Below, piece after piece: positions 55,505 through 64,000 of a stretch of 64,000 nt of DNA. The notes beneath the pieces are model-generated. The model was not told where the DNA came from and searched no databases. It saw only the letters and a program-made list of their open reading frames with translations. How positions within the stretch are numbered: position 1 is the stretch's first letter; each line of letters opens with the position of its first letter. This stretch comes from Bacillota bacterium (lineage in GTDB: Bacteria; Bacillota; Negativicutes; DSM-13327). The position numbers and the translations under genes are program-made. The stretch is taken from positions 1 to 64,000 of the forward strand of contig JAGFZX010000006.1 of assembly GCA_017889585.1 (NCBI GenBank). The letters run 5' to 3'.

Positions 55505-56845
55505 CTATTGATTGGTTTTCGTTGCTGCAGCTTCCCGACAATAAGTTGTAAGATTATTTGCAAAAAAATCTGTCATATTGGCATTATTAACGTTGTCCTT
55601 GACTTGTTGAACGTTAGTAGTGTACAGGTTCTTGCTCTTCATATGATCGAATAATACGGAGCCAGAGAAGGTGTATTTCTTAGTTAACCCTTCTTTGGTC
55701 TGCATTCTTTCTTTTACATGGGCGATACCTTCGCCGCAGGCCAGGCTCCGGGGAATCTCGATGGCTTCTAGACCGAGTGCGCACCTTGCTGCATTATGGC
55801 CAGCTAGTGTTCCCGTTATGATTGCTTCCGTATGACCCACCAGCAAACCGGCTTTTTCTCCGCCACAGAAGACATTCTTCAGTCCTTCTACTTTAAGTGT
55901 ATTGTCGCGGGGCAGCATTCCGAAATAACGCATGGAGTTGCCAATGCCGCCGGAATAGGGATCTTCAAAGCGAGCATTTTCACAGCCAGGGATCTGGCGG
56001 AGCTTATCAAGGGGATAATAGGCAGACATTAGTTTTGCGTGACCAGTATCCAGTAAAACAATGTTCTCGGCAAACTCTTTCAGTGCATATTGTTGACAAG
56101 CCTTTTGGTCAAGTTCAGACATACTCTTTTGGAGATTTATGGGGACAGGGATGACGCAAACGCCAGTGGTATTCAGCTCTTCTCTGATTTTAGACGATAA
56201 GGAGTCTTTATGCAGTTTGCAAGATCCACTCATGGCACCGAAAGTACCGTCCGCTTTTTCGCCAATCATCTCTTTAACACCAGCTTTAGCGGCAATGCTG
56301 AAGCGAGGTCCAAAGGTAGGGCAACGATAAACGCACATGGCACAGCCGTTACCATACTTCATGCAGTTGTTTTGGGGTCCAGCCGTACCAGAGACGTCGA
56401 CGAATGCATCGCCAGTAGCTTCGATCACTTCGTTACTATGGAACACATCGGCGATAACCTTGACAAGTGTGCAATCTTCTACAACAATATCTTTGACACG
56501 AGCCTTAAGATGAATCTTTACGCCTGCAGCCCAAAGAGCCTTGCGGACAGCGGGTTCAATGGTAGATACATCATAAAGAGAGGCATGTTTATGCCCTGGG
56601 AACCCGATGTTCTTGTGGCGAGCGGTGTCATCAGTGATTTTAAATAGGTCGCCGCCACCCATGGCCAGCATTTCCTCGGTAACGGTGAATCGACCATTAT
56701 TGCGCATAATGCCGCCAACCAGCCCGGTACCAAGCAACATGTCAGAACGCTCAAACAGTTCTACCTCGCAACCAGCCTTACGCGCAGCAAGGGCGGCAGC
56801 TGAACCTGCCCATCCACCACCAACAATTATTACTTTGTTAACCAT
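55505..56845 (-). CDS. FAD-dependent oxidoreductase with Cys-rich motif
   Basis: N-terminal VIIVGGGWAGSAAALAARKAGCEVELFE Rossmann motif; CMKYGNGCAMCVYRCP; RBS gaggaat. Confidence 0.88.
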   Translation of the reverse strand: MVNKVIIVGGGWAGSAAALAARKAGCEVELFERSDMLLGTGLVGGIMRNNGRFTVTEEMLAMGGGDLFKITDDTARHKNIGFPGHKHASLYDVSTIEPAVRKALWAAGVKIHLKARVKDIVVEDCTLVKVIADVFHSNEVIEATGDAFVDVSGTAGPQNNCMKYGNGCAMCVYRCPTFGPRFSIAAKAGVKEMIGEKADGTFGAMSGSCKLHKDSLSSKIREELNTTGVCVIPVPINLQKSMSELDQKACQQYALKEFAENIVLLDTGHAKLMSAYYPLDKLRQIPGCENARFEDPYSGGIGNSMRYFGMLPRDNTLKVEGLKNVFCGGEKAGLLVGHTEAIITGTLAGHNAARCALGLEAIEIPRSLACGEGIAHVKERMQTKEGLTKKYTFSGSVLFDHMKSKNLYTTNVQQVKDNVNNANMTDFFANNLTTYCREAAATKTNQ

Positions 56846-57078
56846 TTGAATTCCTCCTTAAAAATAAGAATAGATATGGAGGAACCCTCCATATCTACTC
56901 ACATTGAGTGAATAAGAATATTAGTAGATGACTCCCACTCATTATTGATAAACGATTATCCTTTTAATGCAACTTATAATATTCTAACCATATCGACATA
57001 ATCCTGCATTTTATTTCAAATTAATACTTTTTATTAGTGTACCTGAATGAAGATTCTATATGTAAGAATCATGTAAAA

Positions 57079-58152
57079 CTAAAATATTTTGATTTCACCA
57101 TTTTGGAGCTGAACTCCGCTACACAACGGCTGAAACCATTCCAAAAAAGTTTGTCGGTCTTCTCCTTCCAGTATAGTCGGCTGATAGTCATTGATCCAGG
57201 TTGCTGACGAAATTCTGGCAGGAACAATTTTGGCATCAGGCATTTGTACGCCTTTTTCATTGGTAGTGAATTTGACTTGCAAAAGCATTGTTCTTTTATC
57301 TTGGGGGTTCATATTTCCACCAAAGGCAAAGTTACCAAGACTGTAAGCGATAAGTCTGTTTTTGTATATTTCAATTCCCTGCAGGACATGGGGATGATGC
57401 CCAATCACTATATCGGCGCCGCTATCAATGGAAAGTCGCGCAAGAATGTTTTGTTCAGAGTTTGGCCAGTAAGATCCTTCTTCTCCCCAATGAAAACTGA
57501 CCACGACGATGTCGGTGATATCTTTTAGTGCTGATATTTCTTTTGCCAACTGTGTCTCATCTATAGTGAACGCATATCCTAAGAGTCCAATCTTAAATCC
57601 TTTGGTTTTATAGACCTTGGCGGTACCTTCCCCCAGCCATAGGATACCTTCCCTGTCAAGAGCCTTAATAGTGTCCTCGAAGCCTGCCTCATAGTAATCA
57701 TAGGTATGATTATTGGCAAGGTTAACAGCTTCAATAGAGCCTAAGGTAAGCATTTTTGCATATTCGGGAGGACCTTTAAAGGCGAATGTCTTAGGGTATC
57801 TTGCGCTCGAAGTCGTAAAAGTACCTTCTAGGTTGGCGATTGTAAGATCATCTACAGAGGTTACTTGATGGATGCCTTTGAAGACATAGGCTAGATCACC
57901 ATTATTAGCATCGATTACTGCGGGTAATGTAGAATCATACCCGAATGTAGCGTCGGTTGCAAGTGTGCAATCGCCAATTGCTGTGATGACAATTTGTTTC
58001 TTACCTTGAGCTGTTGTGGAGGGGCTAATGTTTTCCATGGGAGGTTCTAACGTTTCTGCTTTCACCTTTTGTGAGAAGATTAAGGGCATAAAGGTGAGTA
58101 CTGCCATAATAAGAAGTAAGGCTGATATGCTTTTAAACCACATGTTATTCAC
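57079..58152 (-). CDS. CapA-family (PgsA-like) metallophosphatase-fold protein, exported
   Basis: ITAIGDCTLATDATFGYDS, TIANLEGTFT, VNLANNHTYDY, VVSFHWGEE, GHHPHVLQGIEIYKNRLIAYSLGNF. Confidence 0.93.
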   Translation of the reverse strand: MNNMWFKSISALLLIMAVLTFMPLIFSQKVKAETLEPPMENISPSTTAQGKKQIVITAIGDCTLATDATFGYDSTLPAVIDANNGDLAYVFKGIHQVTSVDDLTIANLEGTFTTSSARYPKTFAFKGPPEYAKMLTLGSIEAVNLANNHTYDYYEAGFEDTIKALDREGILWLGEGTAKVYKTKGFKIGLLGYAFTIDETQLAKEISALKDITDIVVVSFHWGEEGSYWPNSEQNILARLSIDSGADIVIGHHPHVLQGIEIYKNRLIAYSLGNFAFGGNMNPQDKRTMLLQVKFTTNEKGVQMPDAKIVPARISSATWINDYQPTILEGEDRQTFLEWFQPLCSGVQLQNGEIKIF

Positions 58153-58239
58153 TGTCCTTTGTATTTACTATCTATACATAACTATTTCATCTGGTTAATA
58201 ATTATGACAGTGGTCAATTACAGTAAAAATATGTGGCTG

Positions 58240-58289
58240 AATAAACTAAATCTGCCACTCTTTTTTTAGAGTGACAGATTTAGTTTATT
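58240..58289. terminator. Long hairpin terminator
   Basis: AATAAACTAAATCTGCCACTCT / AGAGTGACAGATTTAGTTTATT, one mismatch. Confidence 0.7.
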
Positions 58290-58582
58290 ATTTGATGTTA
58301 TAGTCAGTATAAGGGCAAAAATATAAAGAAAACTTGACTTGCGTCAAGCCTTAGTTGTCCTTACTTGGAATCAGAAGTGCTATACTTTCTGATTACGTAA
58401 GAAAAATAGTGTAAAAAAGGAGAATATTTGTTAATATATTTCTAGAGAGTATTTACAGCACCCTATGTATTTTTTTAACGGCAATGTTGTATCGAAATCA
58501 TGCAAGCTGTAAGGTGGTGAGCATAGTATGGAAGTTAGATATGCCACTACTGCAATACGTATTTAAAAAGGGAGGAAAAATA

Positions 58583-59269
58583 ATGATAGGTGCTGGAAAA
58601 AAATTAGAAAAAGACTATCCTGCGGAATGTGCTAAGCTTATTGAATTATGTGGACTAGATGATACAGGTAGCCTTCCACATTATCTAAATCGTGTATATG
58701 CCGTAACTGAGCAAAAATGGGAAGAAAATGTTCAACGCCTAATGAAATATAATGTTCGTATCAAATATCTAATGTTTGGTGAAGCAGCCCCTCGGACACT
58801 AGAAGGTGAGATAAATTATTTTTATAATAATTGCCACGGTAGCTGGGGCACAGCAATTGTGGAAAGTCTTCTTTTGCCGCAGCAAGTTTTTGATGGTGCA
58901 GAGCAAAAGTTGGATGCATTAGCACAAAAACAGTTCCTTTTAGTGGATACTATGCCGTTCCCAGTTAATTTTAACTATCCTAATAATTATCGGAATAAAA
59001 TCGCCTATAAGGAACTGGTCAAACTTTGTGCTCATAGCTATTTGCGGGATAAATTGTTTGATCCGCGCCTGCAATGGGACAGTGATGTGAAAATAGCATT
59101 TGGAGTAAAAAAGAATGCTGAGGCTATGATGGAGACTTTTCCTAAGGGATTTAGCTTGCCGAATGGCCAGAAAGTGAATTTCAGTCTTGATTTTGTAGTC
59201 ACTAATGCAACTAACTATTCTCATGCTGAGAGGATACGAGATGTATTTGGGATAAATAAATTCAGATAA
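58583..59269 (+). CDS. Hypothetical protein, possible uracil-DNA-glycosylase-like fold
   Basis: RBS gggaggaaa before ATG 58583; IKYLMFGEAAPRTLEGEINYFYNN...FLLVDTMPFPVNF. Confidence 0.6.
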   Translation: MIGAGKKLEKDYPAECAKLIELCGLDDTGSLPHYLNRVYAVTEQKWEENVQRLMKYNVRIKYLMFGEAAPRTLEGEINYFYNNCHGSWGTAIVESLLLPQQVFDGAEQKLDALAQKQFLLVDTMPFPVNFNYPNNYRNKIAYKELVKLCAHSYLRDKLFDPRLQWDSDVKIAFGVKKNAEAMMETFPKGFSLPNGQKVNFSLDFVVTNATNYSHAERIRDVFGINKFR

Positions 59270-59299
59270 TTGTAGTAGACCTAGAGTTCATTTAGCTTC

Positions 59300-59512
59300 T
59301 TATGTATGCGGCTGCAATAATCTTCCATCTATCGTGTAGTAATTTGGATGGTATGTTGCTCTGCCATTTTTAATCAGATGTACATACCTGCCATTAGGGG
59401 TTAAACCTTTTAATGTACTACTAATGTACATATAACTCTTAGGAATATGTCCTGTGCGTTCATCCATATCATTTGGTGTACTCATTAAAGCACCCCAGAC
59501 GGTGCTTGACAT
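59300..59512 (-). CDS. Small hypothetical protein (70 aa)
   Basis: RBS aaagggggaatctaa before ATG. Confidence 0.55.
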   Translation of the reverse strand: MSSTVWGALMSTPNDMDERTGHIPKSYMYISSTLKGLTPNGRYVHLIKNGRATYHPNYYTIDGRLLQPHT

Positions 59513-59630
59513 TTAGATTCCCCCTTTAAAATGTATGATGTTTTTATTCCTATAATGTATTGTACGATAGTGGTGCTAAAAATATCACTATTTTTAAAAA
59601 TTTCAGGATCAAGCATTAGGGCGTTACATG

Positions 59631-59681
59631 GACCAATAATAAAACCACTGATAAAGATTATCAGTGGTTTTATTATTGGTC
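59631..59681. repeat. 24-bp perfect inverted repeat, 3-nt loop
   Basis: GACCAATAATAAAACCACTGATAA AGA TTATCAGTGGTTTTATTATTGGTC. Confidence 0.95.
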
Positions 59682-59836
59682 GGCCCAGGGTTGGGCTTGA
59701 CTTACTAGAGGGGGAATTTGATACCAATAAATAACAGATATAAATATAAATAATCAAGGCAGAAGATGGAAACATAATACAGAAGATAAGATTCTTATGT
59801 GATGTCAAGATTCATTGTAATAGAGGTGGTAATTGG

Positions 59837-60886
59837 GTGGTGAAGGAAGTTCTAATTATTAGACTGAGTTCCATCGGAGATGTTATACACTGTACGCCAG
59901 TGGCTAGGTCCTTAAAAATATCTTGGCCAGATTGTAGGATTACATGGCTGATAGGGGAGGTAGCGGCAGAGCTCTTAAAATATAACCCTTATGTTGATGA
60001 AATTATAGTCTGGTCGCGGGAGAAATTTGAAAAATACTTACGAGGCTTTGAGTTTGAAAAAGCTTTGGCGATGTGGAGAACTTTACGGGAACAATTATCA
60101 GCAAGAAGTTTTCATGCAGTTCTTGATATTCATGGATTATTTATCACAGGAATGATAGCAAAACTAGCAAGAACTAATAGACGCATTGGTATGAGCCAAG
60201 CTAGAGAGTTAAATTCTTTGTTTATGACAGAGACAGCTACGCCTTGCGGCTCACATATTACTGATAAATATCTTGGTGTATTACTGCCTCTGGGCATTGA
60301 CTCTATAGACCATCAGATGTTTCTTGCCATAACTGAGCAGGAGAGAGGTTTTGCTGAAGAATTTTTGGTGAGGGAGGGGATTGTTTCCCATGAAAAGTTT
60401 GTAGTTGTCATACCAGGAACTACTTGGCTTTCAAAAAATTGGCCTACTGAATTATTTGCACAAACGATACAAATATTGTGTAAGGATTTTAAAATAGTGA
60501 TGTGTGGTGGCAAAGGTGAAGGAGAGTTAGGGATAAAAATCCAGCAACAAGTTAGAGTGCCGATTGTCAACGCTGTAGGTAAAACTAGCCTGCTAGAGAT
60601 GGCAGCTCTCATTGAAAGAGGGACAGTAGTAATTGCAGGAGATACGGGGCCTCTTCACATTGCTGCAGCATTGATGGTTCCTACAGTATCAATATTCGGT
60701 CCAACAAACCCAGCGACCTATGCACCCCTAGGGCAAGGCAATGCTATCTTAGTAAATAACCTATCTTGTTCTTTCTGCCATAAATTGAATTGTCCCCAGG
60801 GCAATGCCATTTGTATGAGTAGTATTACGCCAAGAGCTGTTGCTGAGCAGGTATATCGTATATCATCGAGGGGGAGGCTTGACTGA
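59837..60886 (+). CDS. Glycosyltransferase family 9 (heptosyltransferase-like)
   Basis: ILIIRLSSIGDVIHCTPVARSLK, PGTTWLSKNWPTELFAQ, GDTGPLHIAAALMVPTVSIFGPTNP. Confidence 0.94.
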   Translation: MVKEVLIIRLSSIGDVIHCTPVARSLKISWPDCRITWLIGEVAAELLKYNPYVDEIIVWSREKFEKYLRGFEFEKALAMWRTLREQLSARSFHAVLDIHGLFITGMIAKLARTNRRIGMSQARELNSLFMTETATPCGSHITDKYLGVLLPLGIDSIDHQMFLAITEQERGFAEEFLVREGIVSHEKFVVVIPGTTWLSKNWPTELFAQTIQILCKDFKIVMCGGKGEGELGIKIQQQVRVPIVNAVGKTSLLEMAALIERGTVVIAGDTGPLHIAAALMVPTVSIFGPTNPATYAPLGQGNAILVNNLSCSFCHKLNCPQGNAICMSSITPRAVAEQVYRISSRGRLD

Positions 60887-61195
60887 TTATAGAATGGTAA
60901 GCAATTATTGACAAAACAATCTTTAGGTGTTATATTTTGATCATATTATGAATTATGAAAATTCATTTGTGAATGTGCGGCAGTATGATAATTACATATT
61001 TTAAAATCAAGGTATGAAGCCTTAAGAGGATGGGGATCCTTTTTAGCTACATGCTTTTTTCTTTTACATTGAGCGCCCTCTCTTGGTAATTGTGTAAAGC
61101 ATATATAGTATGAAGGATAGATAACTTGTGTTGTGGAAAAATTAGTTATCAACTTCCCGTAAAAATAGTCAATTAATTTGAAGGAGTCGATAAAA

Positions 61196-62239
61196 ATGCA
61201 TATGGCAGATGCTTTGATTTCACCAGTAGTAGGAGGAACAATGTGGTTAGCGACTGCAGGCCTTGCTACTTATTCAGCCAAGAAGATAAAACAAGGGCTT
61301 GATGAAAAAAAAGTACCACTGATGGGAGTGCTCGGGGCGTTTATTTTTTCAGCGCAGATGATAAATTTTACAATTCCCGGAACAGGATCAAGCGGACATC
61401 TTGGCGGTGCTATGATTCTTGCTATATTACTTGGACCACATGCCGCCTTTTTAACAATTGCTTCGGTATTAGCTATTCAGGCATTATTCTTTGCCGATGG
61501 AGGACTACTAGCTCTAGGCTGTAATATCTTTAATTTAGGTTTCTTCCCTTGCTTCATTGCTTATCCTTTCATCTATAAACAGATTGTTGGCGAAAGGTCA
61601 AATCAGAAACGACTCTTTTTAGGTGCAACAATAGCTTCGATTATTGGTCTGCAGTTAGGTGCTTTTGGTGTTGTACTTGAAACGGTTTCTTCGGGTATTT
61701 CCGATTTGCCTTTTTCAACTTTTGTGTTGTTGATGCAACCTATTCATTTAGCAATTGGTATTGTTGAAGGTTTGGTAACCACGGCAATTATTTTGTTTGT
61801 TTGGAGAGAACGTCCAGAAATTATTCAAAAGGCGGCAATGTCTGAGTCTTTAGGTAATTTAACGATAAAACCTGTTTTGGTGGGGCTTTTGGCATTCACC
61901 CTCATTACTGGTGGAGTATTATCCTGGTTTGCGTCATCTAATCCAGATGGATTGGAATGGTCCTTGGCCAAAGCAACTGGTGTGGAAGAATTGCAAGCAC
62001 CTGAAGATGGTATCCACGGCATCTTGGCCGCTATCCAAAAAAAAGTTGCCTTTATGCCTGATTATAATTTTAAAGAAGCAGAAGAAAGTGTAGTTAATGC
62101 ACCTAAAGGAAAAGTTGAGGAGTCGTGGCCAGCTGTTAACAGTGGTACTTCCACAGCTGGTATAGTGGGAGCTATGATGACTTTACTGTTAGCAGGAGTC
62201 ATTGGGAAAAGCCTACAATTAGTCGTTAAGCGTCATTAA
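61196..62239 (+). CDS. cbiM: Cobalt/nickel ECF transporter CbiM with CbiN-like C-terminus
   Basis: MHMADALISPVVGG; NPDGLEWSLAK; C-terminal TM. Confidence 0.93.
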   Translation: MHMADALISPVVGGTMWLATAGLATYSAKKIKQGLDEKKVPLMGVLGAFIFSAQMINFTIPGTGSSGHLGGAMILAILLGPHAAFLTIASVLAIQALFFADGGLLALGCNIFNLGFFPCFIAYPFIYKQIVGERSNQKRLFLGATIASIIGLQLGAFGVVLETVSSGISDLPFSTFVLLMQPIHLAIGIVEGLVTTAIILFVWRERPEIIQKAAMSESLGNLTIKPVLVGLLAFTLITGGVLSWFASSNPDGLEWSLAKATGVEELQAPEDGIHGILAAIQKKVAFMPDYNFKEAEESVVNAPKGKVEESWPAVNSGTSTAGIVGAMMTLLLAGVIGKSLQLVVKRH

Positions 62240-62261
62240 GTTATTTTTGGGAGATATATAC

Positions 62262-63071
62262 ATGAGTAAAATGGAATCCTATTGGCTAGACTTGAAGCAA
62301 TTGGATGAGATGGCAGGTAATAGGACAGTACTTCATCGCATACATCCTTGCGCTAAACTATTAACTACTGTTATTTTTTTAACAGTAGTTGCTTCTTTTT
62401 CAAAATATGAAATAAGCGGTTTATTCCCTATGTTTTTTTATCCTATATTCCTCATCATCCTGGGAGAGTTGCCTTTAGGACCTATTTCAAATAGAGTATT
62501 ACTGGCATTGCCTTTTGTTATTTTCATTGGTATCTTTAATCCCTTATTGGATCAGAACCCTGTAGTGCAATTTGGACCTTTTTTCATCTCCGGCGGCTGG
62601 ATTTCCTTTCTTTCTATTCTTCTGCGGTTTTTGTTAGCAGTTACTGCAGCATTAATTTTGGTTGCGACTTGCGGCATTGATGCTATCGGTATGGCCTTAT
62701 TACAGTTGAAGGTGCCAAAGGTATTTGTCATTCAGCTGCTGTTTATGTATCGATATTTGTATGTGTTATTAGAGGAGTTTATTAGGACCATTCGTGCTCA
62801 TTCCTTACGTTCCTTTCAAGGGGAAGGAATCCGGCCTAGGGTGTGGGGTTCATTACTAGGACAACTGTTATTACGCACGATTGACCGGGCTCAGCGCATT
62901 TATCAGGCTATGCTGTGCCGAGGATTTGATGGAGAAATTAGGCTGATACGACAAAAAAAACTTGTAGGGATGGATATTGTCTATTTCTTAGGGTGGTCGG
63001 CTTTTTTTATTATAATTCGCTTAGTGAATGTGACCCAGTGGTTAGGTACATTGCTGATAGGGGGATACTGA
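62262..63071 (+). CDS. cbiQ: Cobalt/nickel ECF transporter T component CbiQ
   Basis: HRIHPCAKLLTTVIFL; RSFQGEGIRPRVWGSLLGQLLLRTIDRAQRIYQAMLCRGF. Confidence 0.93.
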   Translation: MSKMESYWLDLKQLDEMAGNRTVLHRIHPCAKLLTTVIFLTVVASFSKYEISGLFPMFFYPIFLIILGELPLGPISNRVLLALPFVIFIGIFNPLLDQNPVVQFGPFFISGGWISFLSILLRFLLAVTAALILVATCGIDAIGMALLQLKVPKVFVIQLLFMYRYLYVLLEEFIRTIRAHSLRSFQGEGIRPRVWGSLLGQLLLRTIDRAQRIYQAMLCRGFDGEIRLIRQKKLVGMDIVYFLGWSAFFIIIRLVNVTQWLGTLLIGGY

Positions 63072-63823
63072 TGAGCCATCATATTATTGAAATAAATAAC
63101 CTGGAATATATCTATCCTGATAAAACTAAAGCTCTCAGTGGTCTTTCCTTTAGAATACTTCATGGTGAATCAGTAGCAATTGTTGGGGCCAACGGTGCCG
63201 GCAAATCAACATTATTATCTCACCTGATTGGTATCTTGGTTCCCACTGCAGGTACGGTGCGTATCGGTGACTATCCCTTGACCAAACAAACACTTCCTCA
63301 TATCAGACGCACTGTAGGGATGGTTTTTCAGAATCCGGATGATCAACTGTTTATGCCCACGGTTTTCGAGGATGTTGCCTTTGGGCCTCTTAACTTAGGA
63401 CTTCCACTTCCGGAAGTAGAAAAGCGAGTGATGTCAGCATTAGAAACAGTGGGAGCTGCCCACCTAAGAGAGCGGCCCCCTTATAAATTATCAGGTGGTC
63501 AAAAACGCTCTGTTGCTATTGCTTCAGTTCTCTCCATGTTGCCAGATATTCTTGTCCTGGATGAACCGACTGCGGGCCTTGACGCGAAGGCCAGGCGTCA
63601 GCTGATCATGCTACTGAAGTCTTTTACACATACAAAAATCATCGCTACCCATGATTTGGACTTGGTCCTGGATCTATGTGAGCGCACCATTGTGCTCAGT
63701 GATGGAGCGATTATTGCAGATCGTCCTACGTTACAAATTTTTAGTGATGAGGGGCTGCTTGCTCAGGCTCATTTAGAAAAGCCCATAGGCATGCAAGGCT
63801 GTCCGATTTGTAGTATAAAATGA
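63071..63823 (+). CDS. cbiO: Cobalt/nickel ECF transporter ATPase CbiO
   Basis: GANGAGKSTLL Walker A, LSGGQKRSVAIASVL, ILVLDEPTAGLD. Confidence 0.96.
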   Translation: MSHHIIEINNLEYIYPDKTKALSGLSFRILHGESVAIVGANGAGKSTLLSHLIGILVPTAGTVRIGDYPLTKQTLPHIRRTVGMVFQNPDDQLFMPTVFEDVAFGPLNLGLPLPEVEKRVMSALETVGAAHLRERPPYKLSGGQKRSVAIASVLSMLPDILVLDEPTAGLDAKARRQLIMLLKSFTHTKIIATHDLDLVLDLCERTIVLSDGAIIADRPTLQIFSDEGLLAQAHLEKPIGMQGCPICSIK

Positions 63824-64000
63824 AAAAAATGCCGATTGAATATATTTTAATGACATTGAAGGAACAGCTCAGTTGCAATATGAATGCTGTTCTTGTGGCA
63901 CCGCCGGGGGCGGGGAAAACGACACGTATTCCTTTGGCCCTACTGGAAGAATCCTGGCTTGCAGGGAAGCGGATTTTGATGCTAGAACCTCGTCGCTTGG
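63820..64000 (+). CDS. hrpB: ATP-dependent helicase HrpB, N-terminal part (runs off window)
   Basis: ATGA overlap with cbiO; MKKMPIEYILMTLKEQLSCNMNAVLVAPPGAGKTTRIPLALLEESWLAGKRILMLEPRRL. Confidence 0.88.
   Translation, partial: MKKMPIEYILMTLKEQLSCNMNAVLVAPPGAGKTTRIPLALLEESWLAGKRILMLEPRRL

Noticed and set aside
59485-59808. ORFs on both strands across the 24-bp hairpin (107 aa minus, 67 aa plus)
   Set aside because: They arise by reading the palindrome from both sides; no RBS or family support
60890-61195. Possible cobalamin or NiCo riboswitch or NikR site upstream of cbiM
   Set aside because: No recognisable cobalamin box, NiCo core or NikR dyad (GTATGA...TCATAC); only short AT-rich dyads
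1-64000. CRISPR array, tRNA genes, prophage or conjugative module
   Set aside because: No regularly spaced repeats, no tRNA cloverleaf recognised, and no phage structural, integrase or transfer genes in the ORF set

Overview
64-kb chromosomal window, probably from a spore-forming Negativicute (Pelosinus/Sporomusa-like; this is inferred from gene style, not tested). No tRNA, intact rRNA, CRISPR array or prophage was found. Main blocks: L-asparaginase; PadR + EmrAB-type efflux; a DcuC-like transporter and M20 hydrolase embedded in a cluster of decayed genes (UspA, CapA, carbamoylase and LysE relics, plus two 5S-rRNA-3'-end-like fragments); an SGNH hydrolase/C_GCAxxG_C_C fusion; a class D beta-lactamase; CsoR-CopA with a perfect operator palindrome; a TetR-regulated lipid cluster (ceramidase-like, Aas, LplT) with two matching operators; a PAS kinase/sigma54 regulator/c-di-GMP signalling island with a consensus sigma54 promoter and duplicated sensor modules; PBP2; a symporter coupled to a HutP-like protein; an orphan PAS histidine kinase; CapA; GT9; and CbiM-CbiQ-CbiO followed by the start of hrpB. 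The most notable non-ORF structures are (i) a rearranged group II intron relic (40951-~41226), with the 5' domain on + and the IEP tail/domain V/VI on -, inserted just after the terminator of a duplicated 61-aa gene whose other copy (26420-26605) looks like the empty site; (ii) the sigma54 promoter at 32752-32766; (iii) the paired GTTAAC-N4-GTTAAC operators; and (iv) several long perfect inverted repeats. I did not find a clearly new multi-gene system. The signalling island and the lipid cluster are the best candidates for follow-up. All family calls are from recognised motifs, without database searches.
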